A stretch of DNA of 64,000 bases from Dysidea avara (GCF_963678975.1 NC_089273.1:22648356-22712355), one strand, 5' to 3'; positions 26,901 through 37,763 are shown, counted from the first letter of the stretch. Made by a program: numbers and translations. Notes: generated by a model from the sequence alone, not told the origin.

Positions 26901-27041
26901 TCAGATGAGCTCGAGAAGTACAATGTAATGATTGCTCAAACAGAGGAAGATCTGGAGAATTCTGATACAATAACATCGAGGGAGGTAGCAAAGAGATTTT
27001 ACTGTAGAGAAAGCAATATTCCAGTTTGCAAATTAATGTAA
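26901..27041 (+). pseudogene. Short gene-like fragment of unknown family
   Basis: An open stretch of 46 codons (SDELEKYNVMIAQTEEDLEN and onward to VCKLM) with charged, soluble-protein composition ends at TAA 27039-27041. It lies inside the 3.7-kb element. There is no start codon in frame nearby. It may be an exon of a decayed element-encoded or captured gene together with the segment at 27374. Confidence 0.25.
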
Positions 27042-27373
27042 ATCTAGCTGTAGCGTAGCATTATTAGCATAATTAATTGCATGTGCAACAAATTCTTTTT
27101 AAACTGAATCTTTGCTATTGAATGAGGCATGCACATTGCCTACTGAGGAAAACATAACATGGCAGAGATTTGATGGTGAGTTTATGAGTTCTAATGAATA
27201 TTTCAGTAACGAATGTATGTATATATATATATTATCTGGCATTGTTTGATTGTTAAGTGTGTTGTAACCACTCACTACTTACTGTGGATGGGACAATGTG
27301 TTTAGCTACTCTTATCTGAATGTATAGCTATACTCTTTAAAGTTAACAACATCCACGTTAATTTGTGCTGTAG

Positions 27374-27484
27374 GTCCAGTGTGATGAATGTGAGTGGTGG
27401 TACTACTTACAGTATGTACAAACAAGAAAAGTACGCAAACATAAATTGGATCCTCAAAAGAAGAAGAGTGTATATAATAGATAA
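27374..27484 (+). pseudogene. PHD-finger-like exon fragment
   Basis: An acceptor-like GTGCTGTAG precedes VQCDECEWWYYLQYV. This resembles the middle of a PHD zinc finger (CDxC...WYHxxCV), but the expected His and last Cys are replaced (Y and Y). It continues as a basic stretch (KVRKHKLDPQKKK) to a TAA at 27482. The ligands are incomplete, so it is either degraded or only coincidentally similar. Confidence 0.3.
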
Positions 27485-27674
27485 AGATGCAAAGACAGTG
27501 AGGGGCCATGTTGCACAACTGATAACACTTACAAAGTTCATTTGTCAAGTTGTTAGCTTTGCACAAGCAGTGCAAAGCTAGAAATGTTTGTAAAGATAGC
27601 CCATTGTAGCTAGGTGATGGCAAGGCTAGACGACACTGAGAAAAGGCATAATACGCATATGGTACGTACCATAC

Positions 27675-28462
27675 CAGTGTGCGAAATAACGTCCGGACAC
27701 CGGACAATTTCCGGTCAATTACACTAGGTGTCAGGTCATCATTGAATTTGTCCGGAAATAATGTCCTTTCAAAGTTTATAATGTTAGCATTGGGCTAGGA
27801 GGGAGGCCAGACATGATGGTATTGACATGTAATTAAGTTATTTGCTTTTGGTTTGTACTGACCACAAGGGTATGCCCAAGATGTACTCTGAGGTTAACAG
27901 TTTTACTATGTTGTGCCAGCCTACTTGTCTCAGTCACCTGTACTGCAGTAGTAAAATGTATATTTAACCTGATTACAGTTAGTAGCTTTTACTTGTGGTA
28001 TCCATGATCACCTGTACAACCAGTTTTTAAGCTAGAATGAACAAGACATCAGTGCATCTATTTATATTAGGGATAGAGCCATTATATATTCTAAGCCATG
28101 GCAGCTGCCAGCATAAGCAAAGTTTGACCACATAGCTTTATCATTCCAAGGCAAGCCCTGACTGAAGTCCTTATGGTTCCTTTCCTACAAAGGCCCAATT
28201 TATTGCATAGAAGCCCTTTCATGTGGCCAGTAGATACCTTTAAAATGCTGTACTATCAGTATCAGTGAGTGGTTGACAAGTAATCAGCTGTACAGTACAT
28301 TGGTGGCCCCAGTGTTTGATACAAACATACAAGTGGTAGAAACATAGGAAAGGAGAAACAATAGAAGTTAAAATGTCCAGTCAAATTGCTTAATGTCCAC
28401 TCAAGTTTTGCAATGCCCTGACAGTACGACAGGACATGTCTGAAAAGTTATTTCGCACACTG
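27675..28462. mobile_element. 788-bp inverted-repeat element nested in the 3.7-kb element
   Basis: The ends are CAGTGTGCGAAATAAC at 27675 and GTTATTTCGCACACTG ending 28462, a perfect 16-bp inverted repeat. The direct repeats CCATAC abut both ends (27669-27674 and 28463-28468). CAG...CTG termini suggest a hAT-like non-autonomous element, although only 6 bp of duplication is intact. GTCCGGACACCGGAC near the left end is a subterminal palindromic motif. No open frame. Confidence 0.75.
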
Positions 28463-28837
28463 CCATACGCGTATACCTATACCGTACGCGTATGGTACGG
28501 AAAATCGTACCGTACGCGTACGGTACAAAATACGCATATGGTATAGAACAGGAACACCGAGACGTAGACCAAGAGCAATCCTCAAAGCTTCATTGTCCAG
28601 CTTAGTGCCCAAGGAAGTACAGGTAGAGAGAGCATCAAGCCACGCACCAGACTCTGAGGAGGAAACTGACTGTAGACGAGTTAAAATGGGTGTTAGTTGA
28701 CTGCAGTTGCATGCCACTAAAATTACAGTTTTATTTTAATATCCTGTCACTGTAATCTGGGGTTTCTGTCTAAACCATCAAAACTCACCTACTGTTTTCA
28801 ACATTGTATGCTTATTCTAGCAAAAAGTATTGAAACA

Positions 28838-29469
28838 CCATCCAAAAACAGCTTGTAGCTGTGAAAGAAGTGTGTGTCCAAGTAAAGCAGAGTTAACTAC
28901 AATAAAAAAATGATATCATAATGCGGCTATGTGCGAGGTGTGCAAGATGTAAAATTAATATTATGTAATCAGATAATACAATATTATTGTTAAAGTGTTA
29001 ATGGGAACTATGTGATATTGCTAGTTTTTAAGTGTGTGAGCATCCTCCATAAATGCCACACAAATTTGATTCTCAATAAGGCAATGTGTATAGAATCTCT
29101 GATAGCAATAAATAGTTTGAGCTTGGCCATCTTTCCTGTATACGACAATGCTATGAACAAAGGAAAGGCGGCCAAACTCAAACTGTTTATTGCTATCCGA
29201 GAATCTATACACATTACTTCATTGGGAATCAAATTTTTGTGGAATTTATGGAAGATGCTCATACATTAAAAAACTAGCAACATCACATAGTTCTCATTAA
29301 CACTTTAACAATAATATTGTATTATCTGATTATATAATTAGTTAATATTAATTTTACATCTTGCACACCTTGCACATTGCCGCATTATGATATAATTACT
29401 TTTTGTCGCTGTTAACTCTGCTTTACTTGGACGTGCACTTTTATACAGCTACAAGCTGTTTTTGGATGG
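28838..29469. repeat. Near-perfect long inverted repeat (arms about 300 bp, 15-bp loop)
   Basis: The left arm (28838-29139, starting CCATCCAAAAACAGCTTGTA) and right arm (29155-29469, ending TACAAGCTGTTTTTGGATGG) are complementary over almost their entire length with scattered mismatches. The loop is about 15 nt around 29140-29154. Overlapping short frames on both strands are mirror images of each other and not genes. If transcribed it would fold into a long double-stranded hairpin. It is either a foldback transposon or a palindromic duplication. Confidence 0.85.
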
Positions 29470-29550
29470 GATTGGAATTTTCTAACTTAACAGCTGATAA
29501 ATGGAATTTGCTTTAATCTATTGTTTGTGGGACTTGTTTACACTTGAGTC

Positions 29551-30541
29551 ATGTGTGACAGTGTGAGCATCTGTATGCTGTGTGATACTGTTAGGATTAT
29601 TGTTCAGCCATCACTTACAATTGCAGATATTTCTAGGCTTGATTATTTGCTAAAATGTCACCATCAGTGCTTTAAAAATGGCAGATTTCAAGTTTCAGTA
29701 AATTACCTCATTACACTTCATATACCAGACATGATAAAGAACTTTGGGCCACCTCATTCATTTTGGTGTTTTAGTTTTGAAAGAATGAATGGTGTTCCGT
29801 CTGGCCTTCCAAATAGCAATCGCTACATTGAATTGTTTACCAAGTTTCTTCAAGACATTATATGATATTGAATCTGTGTTGCCACAACTAGTTTGCCACA
29901 CCGCAATAATATTATTCTGCCAGTTTCAATGGACATGTCATCTCCAGCAGTGCATCCTTCACTGTTAAATTTCCATGTTAAGTATATCTTTGCCACTTCT
30001 AGGCAGGAAGTATGACTTACAGAAGTCCATTGATAAAAGCAACACAACTATGTTTGGATTTGATTAGAAAGCCAAATATTTACCCCTTCATAGATTCAAT
30101 GTGAAAATTAGCAAAGAATTTATCTAAAGTTACTCTTCTTCTATGAGCAGTTACATGAAAGAAGGTCAGTAACTGTCATTCTATGTAAATATTTGAATAT
30201 TTTGTTCAGTGAATGCATGGTTTGTTACTTACTTTAGATCTCGGTGGGTCAACATAATAAAAGCATACTTTGCTGTTTTTGATTCAGAGCCCTATCCATA
30301 TTATGGAATTGTCAGATTCTTTTTCAAGTCATCAGTGATGATAAAAGGAGACAATGTTCATTCCACTGAAACAATAAAATCACATGGCTTGACTTATGTA
30401 CAGTGGTTACAATTCTACAATGACTCACAGCAACCTTTCGTTTGCGTAACAGATAATTATTATGAAGGAGATGAAATTATAAGTTTACGACAATTTTTAT
30501 CAAGATGCATACAGTGTATTGCTCAAGGCATACAGTAACAG
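29551..30541 (+). pseudogene. Relic of an EnSpm/CACTA-like transposase
   Basis: The first segment (29551-29868) carries HIPDMIKNFGPPHSFWCFSF followed by ERMNG, which matches the HxxdxixxFGPphxfWcFxFERxNG box of metazoan CACTA-type transposases, and then LFTKFLQDI. A second segment after an acceptor (TTTTGTTCAG at 30206) reads YYGIVRFFFKSSV, LTYVQWLQFY and EGDEIISLRQFLSRCIQC, corresponding to the C-terminal part of the same proteins; it ends in TAA at 30539. Between them the frame is closed, consistent with an intron or decay. The N-terminal catalytic part is absent, so it is a fragment. The exact superfamily (CACTA or a relative) is uncertain. Confidence 0.5.
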
Positions 30542-31626
30542 TGCATACAGGTTTGTTGTTGAATTGCCAGCATGATTATAGCTGTACTATGTTGTATAGT
30601 ATGTAAGGCTACTAAACAGATGCATATGTATTATATAATATGTAGTTAATAATTCTACAAAGTTTCTTACTGTACACTAAAATTGTCTGTAAAACTACAC
30701 TAAATTATTTGGCATTTGTTTGTAAATTGTAGAATTATTCTTTTTCCAAGATCTGACTGTGTAATATAACTTAGTAGTTTCTCTGTACTTTTTAATGTGC
30801 TGTGAAATAATTTGTATAATATTACTATGACTCAGAAGGAGGTTGGACACATTTTAAGTTCCCCAAAACAAATGCAAAACTAGTTTTATTGAAGAGGTTT
30901 ATACATTGATCTTTGTTTAATTTGGTAAAGTATCATTGTTCTATTATAGAATATTTACATAAGAATTCTGGAGAAGTTCTACACACCAAACCGCAACTTG
31001 TTTATCTCACTGCAATCACCAAGCTCTTTTACAAAACAAAGTACATCACCTTGAAGCTTACACGAAGCACCATCTGAATATCTAATCAACCACAGCCAAC
31101 CCCATCTTGTTTCAAATTTGTATTGTGAGACTACTCAGGGTCATGTGAAATACTAAATAAAATAATGCAATTAAGGGCAATATATTTATGTGGGCCTTAG
31201 AGCACATCCAAACTCCTCTGACTATGACTTATCTTAGTAGAATCCCATACACAATTCAACTGATGGTTTCTAAGTACAGAAGGATACCCTGCAAAAAAGT
31301 GCTTTCTATTCCTCAGGTACTTTTCTATGATGCTCTTGATGATAAGAAATTGGTGTATATCACGTGAAATTTGGTACACTTAACTTCTACCATTCGAGAG
31401 CTACAATCATACTGAATAATTAAAACTAGCATTTCTCAATACTTTCAAATAGGCGATATGACCAGTTTTTTTGTCAGACTGGGTCACATAAACATTTGAA
31501 TCCAAATAGTCTACAACTAAAGTTTCCACAATTGCAAACTACAAATTAGAACCCAGAAAGTTTGTGTCTATCTATGTCTATCATGTCCTTATATTACATC
31601 ATTATGATGTAATACTAATATCCTGT
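30542..31626. other. AT-rich non-coding DNA with one orphan TGTGAC-element end
   Basis: No gene. The stretch 31434-31494 (TTCTCAATACTTTCAAATAG ... GGGTCACATAA) is similar to the right end of the element that finishes at 43330. No matching left end was found, so it is probably a truncated copy. A near-palindrome ATTACATCATTATGATGTAA lies close to 31593. Confidence 0.45.
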
Positions 31627-32100
31627 GGTAATAAATGGTATTATATTGGTAATATGGGTAATATGGGTAATACTGGTAATATGGGTAACATGGGTAATAT
31701 GAGTACTACGGGTAATAAGGGTAATATCGGTAATATGGGTAATACCGGTAATATGGGTAATACTGGTAGTATGGGTAATACGGGTAATATTGGTAATGTT
31801 GGTAATATGGGTAATGCGGGTAATATGGGTAATATTGCTAATATGGGTAATACTGGTAATAAGGGTAACATGGTAATACTGGTAATATGGGTATTACTAG
31901 TAATATGCGTAATACCGGTATATAGGTAATACCAGTAATACAGGTAATATGGGTATTACCGGTAATATGGGTAATACCGGTAATATGGGTAATACGGGTA
32001 ACATGGGTAATATGGGTAAAACCGGTAATATGGGTAATACAAATAATATTGGTAATGTTGGTAATATGGGTAATGTGGGCAATATGGGTAATACTGGTAA
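31627..32100. repeat. 9-bp minisatellite (GGTAATATG / GGTAATACT), array 1, left part
   Basis: About 50 copies of GGTAAT followed by ATG, ACT, ACC, ACG and similar. The apparent peptides (NMGNTGN on plus, LPILPVL or ITHITSI on minus) are artefacts of a 9-bp unit. The array is cut at its right end by a TGTGAC element and resumes beyond it. Confidence 0.95.
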
Positions 32101-32102
32101 TA

Positions 32103-32354
32103 TGTGACCGAATTTTGGAAAATCACCCATATGGGCGCATTTGACACCTAAAATATTTAATGATCAAATCACAAACTTTATAGTGCAAATTTACTTGCTG
32201 ATGATTTTAAGCTATTCTCAATACTTTAAATTACAAGAAAATTCTTGAAATATTTTCAAAACTGTACCCTGCTCTTATTAGCAACCCACTAAATATGAAA
32301 ATTCCAATTATTTCATGCGTGCCCATATGGGTGATTTTCCAAAGTTCAGTCACA
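32103..32354. mobile_element. TGTGAC-family MITE, copy A (252 bp)
   Basis: Terminal inverted repeats TGTGACCGAATTTTGGAAAA and TTTTCCAAAGTTCAGTCACA continue inward through CACCCATATGGGCGCA and its inverse (arms of about 40 bp). TA flanks on both sides (32101-32102, 32355-32356) fit a TA target duplication. Both flanks are the 9-bp minisatellite. No coding capacity. Confidence 0.8.
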
Positions 32355-32450
32355 TATGGGTAATACTGGTAATAAGGGTAATGTGGGTAATACGGGTAAT
32401 GTGGGTAATTTAGGCAATGTGGGTAATATGAGTAATACGGGTAATATGCG
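32355..32450. repeat. 9-bp minisatellite, array 1, right part
   Basis: About ten further GGTAAT copies directly after MITE copy A. The array ends at TACACTGTTAAAA (32451-32463), a boundary sequence found in inverse orientation at the start of array 2 (42541-42553). Confidence 0.9.
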
Positions 32451-32542
32451 TACACTGTTAAAACAGTTGATTGCATATCACACCAAACTGCAGATGATAT
32501 GCTTCCTCACACCGAGCATTCCATTTGTTGTGTGCATTACTG

Positions 32543-32670
32543 ACCATTCTACCCATAGTACGTAATGCACACTGTATTCCCGGTATGATCTACATCCATA
32601 ATGCATTACTATAACCATTCTAGCCATTGTATGTAATGCAGACTGTTTTTTTGGTATGATTAACATCCAT
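32543..32670. repeat. Diverged tandem duplication of about 57 bp
   Basis: ACCATTCTACCCATAGTACG at 32543 and ACCATTCTAGCCATTGTATG at 32614 start two similar units, each running through TAATGCA, ACTGT and GGTATGAT to ACATCCAT. Confidence 0.7.
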
Positions 32671-33023
32671 TTACAATTACAAATACATATTTCAAAATAT
32701 TGCTAATTATATTTATTGTTCTAGGTTTCGACACTGCATATCTGAACATCTAAGATGAATGACATCCATGGGAACTGCATACGGCTATCACTATCTTCTA
32801 TTTCTGCAGTTGTTTCTATGGCATTATGGTATGCATTGTGAACAGATAAAGCCAAGAAACAATGTACTTACCATGCATGGTTTAAATCTCTTTCAGAAGC
32901 AATGTATAGCTAATTCTGTCAATTAAATATAGATTATGAATTTTAATGTAAGAATTGTACAGTATAATACCTGTTGTTATTGAATCAGTTGTGTTTTAAT
33001 AGCATAAGACTGGTCTTATACAT

Positions 33024-33428
33024 TTACAAATCGGTGTTCTGGGAAGAAAAAATGATTGATAAATCATAGCATTCCATAATCTTACCATGTTTGGTGGTCT
33101 GGCCATCCCGACTATATAGCAGTATTTCAATCCATGTCACTAGAACTAATTGCAGTTTGCTAGAAAGGATATGATATGTGACATGATAACGCCTTTGTAT
33201 TGTCCGTACCTGGTGTCACTTCATCCTGACCTGTCACTTCTGTCAACACTTTTCTGTCAGCATACCTATATACAAACTAAAAGCCACTGCAAGTAACATA
33301 GTTACCAACCTGTTATCAGTGCTAGTATGTAAACCCTCGGCCGCCGGAACTGAGAGAATGGCAGTTAATTGAACCGGCCCCCTGAGCCGCCGGCACAGGA
33401 GCCTGCGGAGCGCCTTCGTACAGTTCAT
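33024..33428 (-). CDS. Candidate four-exon gene for a short mitochondrial-type protein
   Basis: An ATG at 33428 in good context (GTCGACCATGA) opens a GC-rich exon (33428-33310) encoding an Arg-rich, acid-free start (MNCTKALRRLLCRRLRGPVQ) followed by LHTST, typical of a mitochondrial targeting peptide. In-phase continuation is possible through exon 2 (33253-33210, VLTEVTGQDEVTP, donor CCAG|GTACGG), exon 3 (33111-33086, GMARPPNM, donor CATG|GTAAGA) and exon 4 (33038-33024, after acceptor TTCTTCCCAG), ending in TAA. Phases are 2, 1, 0 and the total is 67 residues. The introns are very short (56, 98 and 47 bp; the first could be 44). Exons 2-4 are small enough for chance, and I do not recognise the product. 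Confidence 0.35.
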
Positions 33429-34166
33429 GGTCGACTGCAGTATGTAGCCGCCTGCTAAAAAGTTTAGTCAAGCAAGAAATTATTATCAGTATAATGAAAC
33501 AAACCGAATAGTCTGGTATGGTTCAACCCAGTTGCGGCAGAGCCGCTCAGTCCATAGATCTGTAGTCTATGCTCAGTCCAACACCGGCCTACACCATGCA
33601 CCACCAGCTCCGACAACTTTAAGTACAGCCCTACTCAACAACCTCCGTTTGTGAATATTCGACTCAACGTCGTATGTCCAAACGGTTGCTAACAAATTGC
33701 AGCTGTCGATAGCATCCTCACGTGAGTGTTATAGGGATGGTGACAACATAGATAATAGACATATCTATGGTGAACACGGGATGGAACATCGAATCATGTG
33801 AGTACAACAAGGTTAGTTGTGATTCCAAGTATGTGAAATCTTATCTACTGTACGATTCCTTGTCAATGTAGAGTCAATTCACCATCACTTGAGGCGCCTA
33901 CGCAAAAATAAACTGAGTCGGCTAGCTACCTGAGCTACCAGACAATCACTCGCTGCCAAGTTTGTGGCGGACTACCGCTACTATGCTGCTTTTATTCCTG
34001 GTAGATATACAGTACTCATGTTGAAAGTTTGCATCATCAGATTGAGGTCACTCTGCAATTGGTAGTCACTTCCACACTGCCAGTTGATGATGGGTGATGC
34101 ACTTTCAACTGGAGTAATGAACTGTGATCATCAATATTTTTCCTTCTTGATCACCATTTTATATAG

Positions 34167-34767
34167 AGGTTTCAGAAGAATCTGGAAACACATATTTACA
34201 GAAAGCCATTACATTTAAACTCACGTCCGTCAATAGCCATGATGTTTTACAGAACTTAGGTCACTATGGATGTATAAAACATGGGGTGCTCTATTAGCAT
34301 CTTGAAAACCACCACTGCAAATTGGCCACTGAACAAGTATGTCTTTAAACACTATAACATATCCATAATATTATTGTCTGAGGAGTATTGTAGCTTAATG
34401 TGGGCTGGTGGGACGAATTTCACATTTGACCGAAATCTTTTTGGCGACTAAAGCATACTTAGTCACTGACTTTTCTTCAAAATATAGTGCTGGATAATCT
34501 TTGTTTATATGTTTATATATAATACTGACAAGCATCTATCAAGAGTTCATAATATTATGAACTCTTGCTTCCATCCTTCACTGTTTCTTTACACAGTCTC
34601 CGAAGTCAAGTTACAAAAATTCATACGTCCGGAAGTCTGAATCACATCTATTATTTTCACATGACTTCCAATGTTTCTTATAGATTGTCAGGGCTATTAC
34701 ATATGACATAAGGTTAGACATAATGGTGTCCTGTGATAATACATGTTTACGGATTCTTCTGAAACCT
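34167..34767. mobile_element. Inverted-repeat element, about 600 bp
   Basis: AGGTTTCAGAAGAATCTGGA at 34167 is inverted at the right end as CGGATTCTTCTGAAACCT (ending 34767), with further pairing of AAACAC/ACATGTTT inward. No open frame and no clear target duplication. Confidence 0.6.
34540..34567. repeat. Perfect 28-bp palindrome
   Basis: CAAGAGTTCATAAT is followed immediately by its exact reverse complement. It lies inside the inverted-repeat element at 34167-34767. Confidence 0.95.
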
Positions 34768-35532
34768 TTATGGATTAAAGTGAAAAACTAGTGAATTATC
34801 CTAATTGTAAGGTCCAAGGTTGTGTGTTTCTGCAACACCAAGCCAGCAACAAAACAGTTTCATATACAGCCAAGCCAACCCACGTTTTGTAGTGACAGTA
34901 CAGGGTCAGGGCCCGGAGATTTTGAGTGGTCAGGGGGTCATGAACACTTTTATTGATCTGATGTGGTATTTCATGTGTGAAGCATGTATATGTGTGATTG
35001 AATTCATCGCTTTTACATTACATTTTGTCACTTTTGCACAAGAATTCATCATAATTGCATCGTCTGCAGTAAACTAGCCGCTTATCACAAGGTGGATCAT
35101 TTTACCATAGAGAATACCACTTGAGACACTAGATACGCAAAGGCCTTCAAGTTAATTAGTTTGTTGGCGAGTGACCACACCCATCACCAATAGTTAAGCA
35201 AAAATTGCAAAGCTGTTAAAGAAGCTGTAAGAAGAATTAAAGAGTTGTTTACAACAGTTGTGCTTTAACAAGATTGTCAAGCACTTGCTATAATCTTGTT
35301 TTCGTGTTTACTGCAGCTGCCAATCTTGTTAAGGATGATAAAATCAATAGCAAAAGAGAATTCTGCAAAAGTGACAAACTCTATTGCAAATGGGACAAAA
35401 TCAATTGTAAAAACCTGTAAATTCAATTTCATGTCCTCCAGTAGATTGTATTATTCATGATACAATAAATTGTGAAAGTTTAGTTATTTGAGATTTGGAA
35501 GAAATTTGCTTTACTGACCAAACTAAGATGAA

Positions 35533-35862
35533 GCCACTTCAACTAAATCTTTTGTTTCTCGGGCCCGACCGACCCTATATTTTTCAGCATAAAATAATTA
35601 TGTTAATCACGTGATCACCTTGCAAAGAGTGATAACGCCACGAAAGAATTGCAAATTTATCTTTAAGCTCTTAAAAAGTAAGTAACACTAAATATCTCAA
35701 CATATAGCTGCCTACTCACAAGTGATACAGCAACCGTAATGTAGCTTAGCCACCGCTTGACTCGCAATATCACTCTTCAGCTAGCAAAATAGCCTATTTT
35801 TATTTTACCGACCTTTATTTGGCTGAATTTCGCCCGAGAAACAAAGATTTAGTTGAAGTGGC
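35533..35862. mobile_element. MITE with 30-bp ends (GCCACTTCAACTAAATC), 330 bp
   Basis: GCCACTTCAACTAAATCTTT with TGTTTCTCGGGC at the left end is matched in inverse by GCCCGAGAAACAAAGATTTA and GTTGAAGTGGC at the right end. Inner CGACC/CAGC strings also pair. Non-coding. The target duplication is not clear. Confidence 0.75.
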
Positions 35863-36460
35863 CTAATGGTACTACTTATAGTTGGATCCCAACCTGGCTT
35901 ACTTGCTACCACGTGGTTCCAAACCCACTCTCTCCATTTTGAGATACCTTTTACTAGAACAAATCACTAATAAATTCAGCTATTACCCCAGATATACCTA
36001 TGATTGGAATAACCTACTCATTGACACTATAGAATCTCAATCTCTGGAAACATTTTTAGGTAACTATAATATAATTCTTATTTTGTGATTTGTAACCTCC
36101 CCGAATATATCAGTTCTAACTGTACTCTTCAGTATTCATAATCATAAGTGGCTACAGCTATGGCCCTACTTTTTTTCACAGAAACACTTTTAATTCAATT
36201 AAGAAGAAACCTTTTGCATATTAATAACCATATAATATGTGCGCTGTTCTATTACTTTTAAACTTCCATATCTGGAACGGCCATAGCACAGTACGGCTTT
36301 GATCTCTGGGTATGTACCATTCGCAATGTATTGCACCAACATATTGGAGTACATGTGCCATGGATAGTTCAATCAATTGTGCTCTGTTGTAGATAAGAAG
36401 TCACCTACTACCAGGAGATGGACTGCTAATAGAATGGTTTGATAGTAAATTGCTTGTATA

Positions 36461-37095
36461 TGTGACTGGATCTGCGAAAATCTGACACAATAGTGCATTT
36501 TCTAGTTCCTGTTTATTAAATTCTTATGATCTACTTAGCCAAGCGTATCCTCTGAAAAAGTTTCGGCCTCACATGCCAATAACTTTCGGAGTTACAGCTC
36601 TACAAAATATCAACAACAGAAAAATTGATTTGTACAGCAACTATAGGGAAAATAAATTACAGGCACTTATTACAACTGTTGTAACTTATGAGCGAATTGA
36701 CGCACTGGGCTGACATTTTCACCATCGTGTTCACCATGGATAGGGGAATCATTTACTGGGTAATTTTGTCCTTTTATCACCTTTCTTCACTACATACAAA
36801 GGTGAACTTTGTGAAGAAAAATCAATCGTGTACGATCACTTTGACGTGACGTAAATAAACGCTCATAACTTGCATCTACTGCTACGAAACAAAGATTTCC
36901 AACTCCTCTTGAGTAGGCAAATAAGACAATATCCAGTTTTTTATTGTTAGTACCTTCCTTCACTAAGAAATAAGCATTAAAAAATTATGGATTTTTTTTC
37001 GGTAATATGCAAATATTTCACCCATTTCTTCAATGCTTTATACTGTAAATATTAGAATTGCACTATTGTTTTGGGTTTTTGCAGATCCGGTCACA
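36461..37095. mobile_element. TGTGAC-family element, copy D (635 bp)
   Basis: Left end TGTGACTGGATCTGCGAAAA, right end TTTTGCAGATCCGGTCACA, TA on both sides. The inner TIR pairs TAGTGCA with TGCACTA-like sequence. Unlike copies A, B, C, E and F it is not bordered by the 9-bp minisatellite. The interior has no gene. Confidence 0.8.
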
Positions 37096-37235
37096 TATGA
37101 TAATGCAAGACATGTACGATCAATTAGCCCAATGCCAGTACAGTAATAAAGTTTGAAAAGCACAAGAAAGCTAACATAGCTATAATGGCTCAGGCCAAGC
37201 AGCGTAATTAGCGCAGTGGATATATTGTACTGAAT

Positions 37236-37307
37236 CCTCTATTAGAGTATCACGATGACTAGAGTTCATTGTGATGACTGCTCTATTAAAAAGAGTAGCA
37301 TCTTGAT
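37236..37307. repeat. Degenerate pair of CTCTATTAGAG motifs
   Basis: TCCTCTATTAGAGTATCACG (37236) and GACTGCTCTATTAAAAAGAG (37275) are relatives of the motif that ends the MITE at 23941-24113, here in partly inverted arrangement. Confidence 0.55.
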
Positions 37308-37763
37308 TTTTTCCAAGTCAAGTAGGAAAAGCGGTCCAGACCAGCCAGACCGTGAGCTCTGGCCCTCCAGTAATTATGACAACTACGTATAAATGATTCA
37401 AGTATAAGGATGTACATTTGAGTAGAGATCATAGAAATATAAATCCTACTACAGTCAGAGTTTTAAATTCTACTACATTATCTAAGAAACCAATGGGTGA
37501 GTATAGGTAATTCCAGTGGGTGAGAAGGCATATATGTGAAGCCACAGTGCTATCAGTACAGTGTGTTCAACTCATTTACACAATAGTGGATCACTCAATA
37601 TGCATCTTTTGGCATATGTCTCAGTTCTAATTAATACAAGTCACCGGGGTGTGTCCAGGGACAACAGTAGTGACACGGTAGCAATCCTGATATACTACAT
37701 GTCAGTCCTATTGTACATCCTACTGTCAATGTCTCACACTGTTTTGTTAGTTGGCATGTGTAT

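Larger units (their letters stand above)
24817..28549. mobile_element. 3.7-kb inverted-repeat element with palindrome-rich ends, splitting the relic gene
   Basis: The left end GTTCTATACCATATACGTAT continues with TTTGTACCATACGCGTATGG; the right end is its near-perfect inverse, ending ATACGCATATGGTATAGAAC at 28549. Each terminal region contains several copies of the palindrome GTACCATACGCGTATGGTAC or variants, plus CGGAAAATCGTACC. Flanks show a possible degenerate 9-bp duplication (ATGGGAATG against ACAGGAACA, differing only by transitions). There is no recognisable transposase. The interior holds a TACACTGTTAAAA motif (25216), gene-like scraps at 26.9-27.5 kb and a second, nested element. It could instead be two separate short palindromic elements. 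Confidence 0.55.
24204..28730 (-). pseudogene. Split relic of a reverse-transcriptase-family mobile-element protein (C-terminal region)
   Basis: Two pieces in the same orientation form one protein end. Piece 1 (28730-28550) reads SSESGAWLDAL ... LRIALGLRLGVPV. Piece 2 (24816-24204) resumes with VVEHTCVCGNKVDVFGTHGL and SC, then RHAVVNETIRRALVSGGVP, EPVGMCRNDGKRPDAMSLIP, a frameshift after LLWD, SDTLASS, KYSSL, VETLGAWG, QRGNAASVM and a TAA at 24204-24206. These match the pattern I know from C-terminal regions of invertebrate mobile-element proteins annotated as reverse-transcriptase containing (SGAWL, GLRLG, a Cys-rich CxCG...GTHGLSC motif, DGKRPD, WDVTxPDTLA, RGN). The frameshift and the 3.7-kb insertion make it a pseudogene. 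The upstream RT domain is not visible. Confidence 0.7.

Noticed and set aside
29008..29269. Overlapping 63-85-codon frames on both strands
   Set aside because: They are mirror products of the long palindrome at 28838-29469.
33905..33965. tRNA-like string GGTAGCTCAGGTAGC on the minus strand
   Set aside because: No T-arm or anticodon arm can be folded around it.
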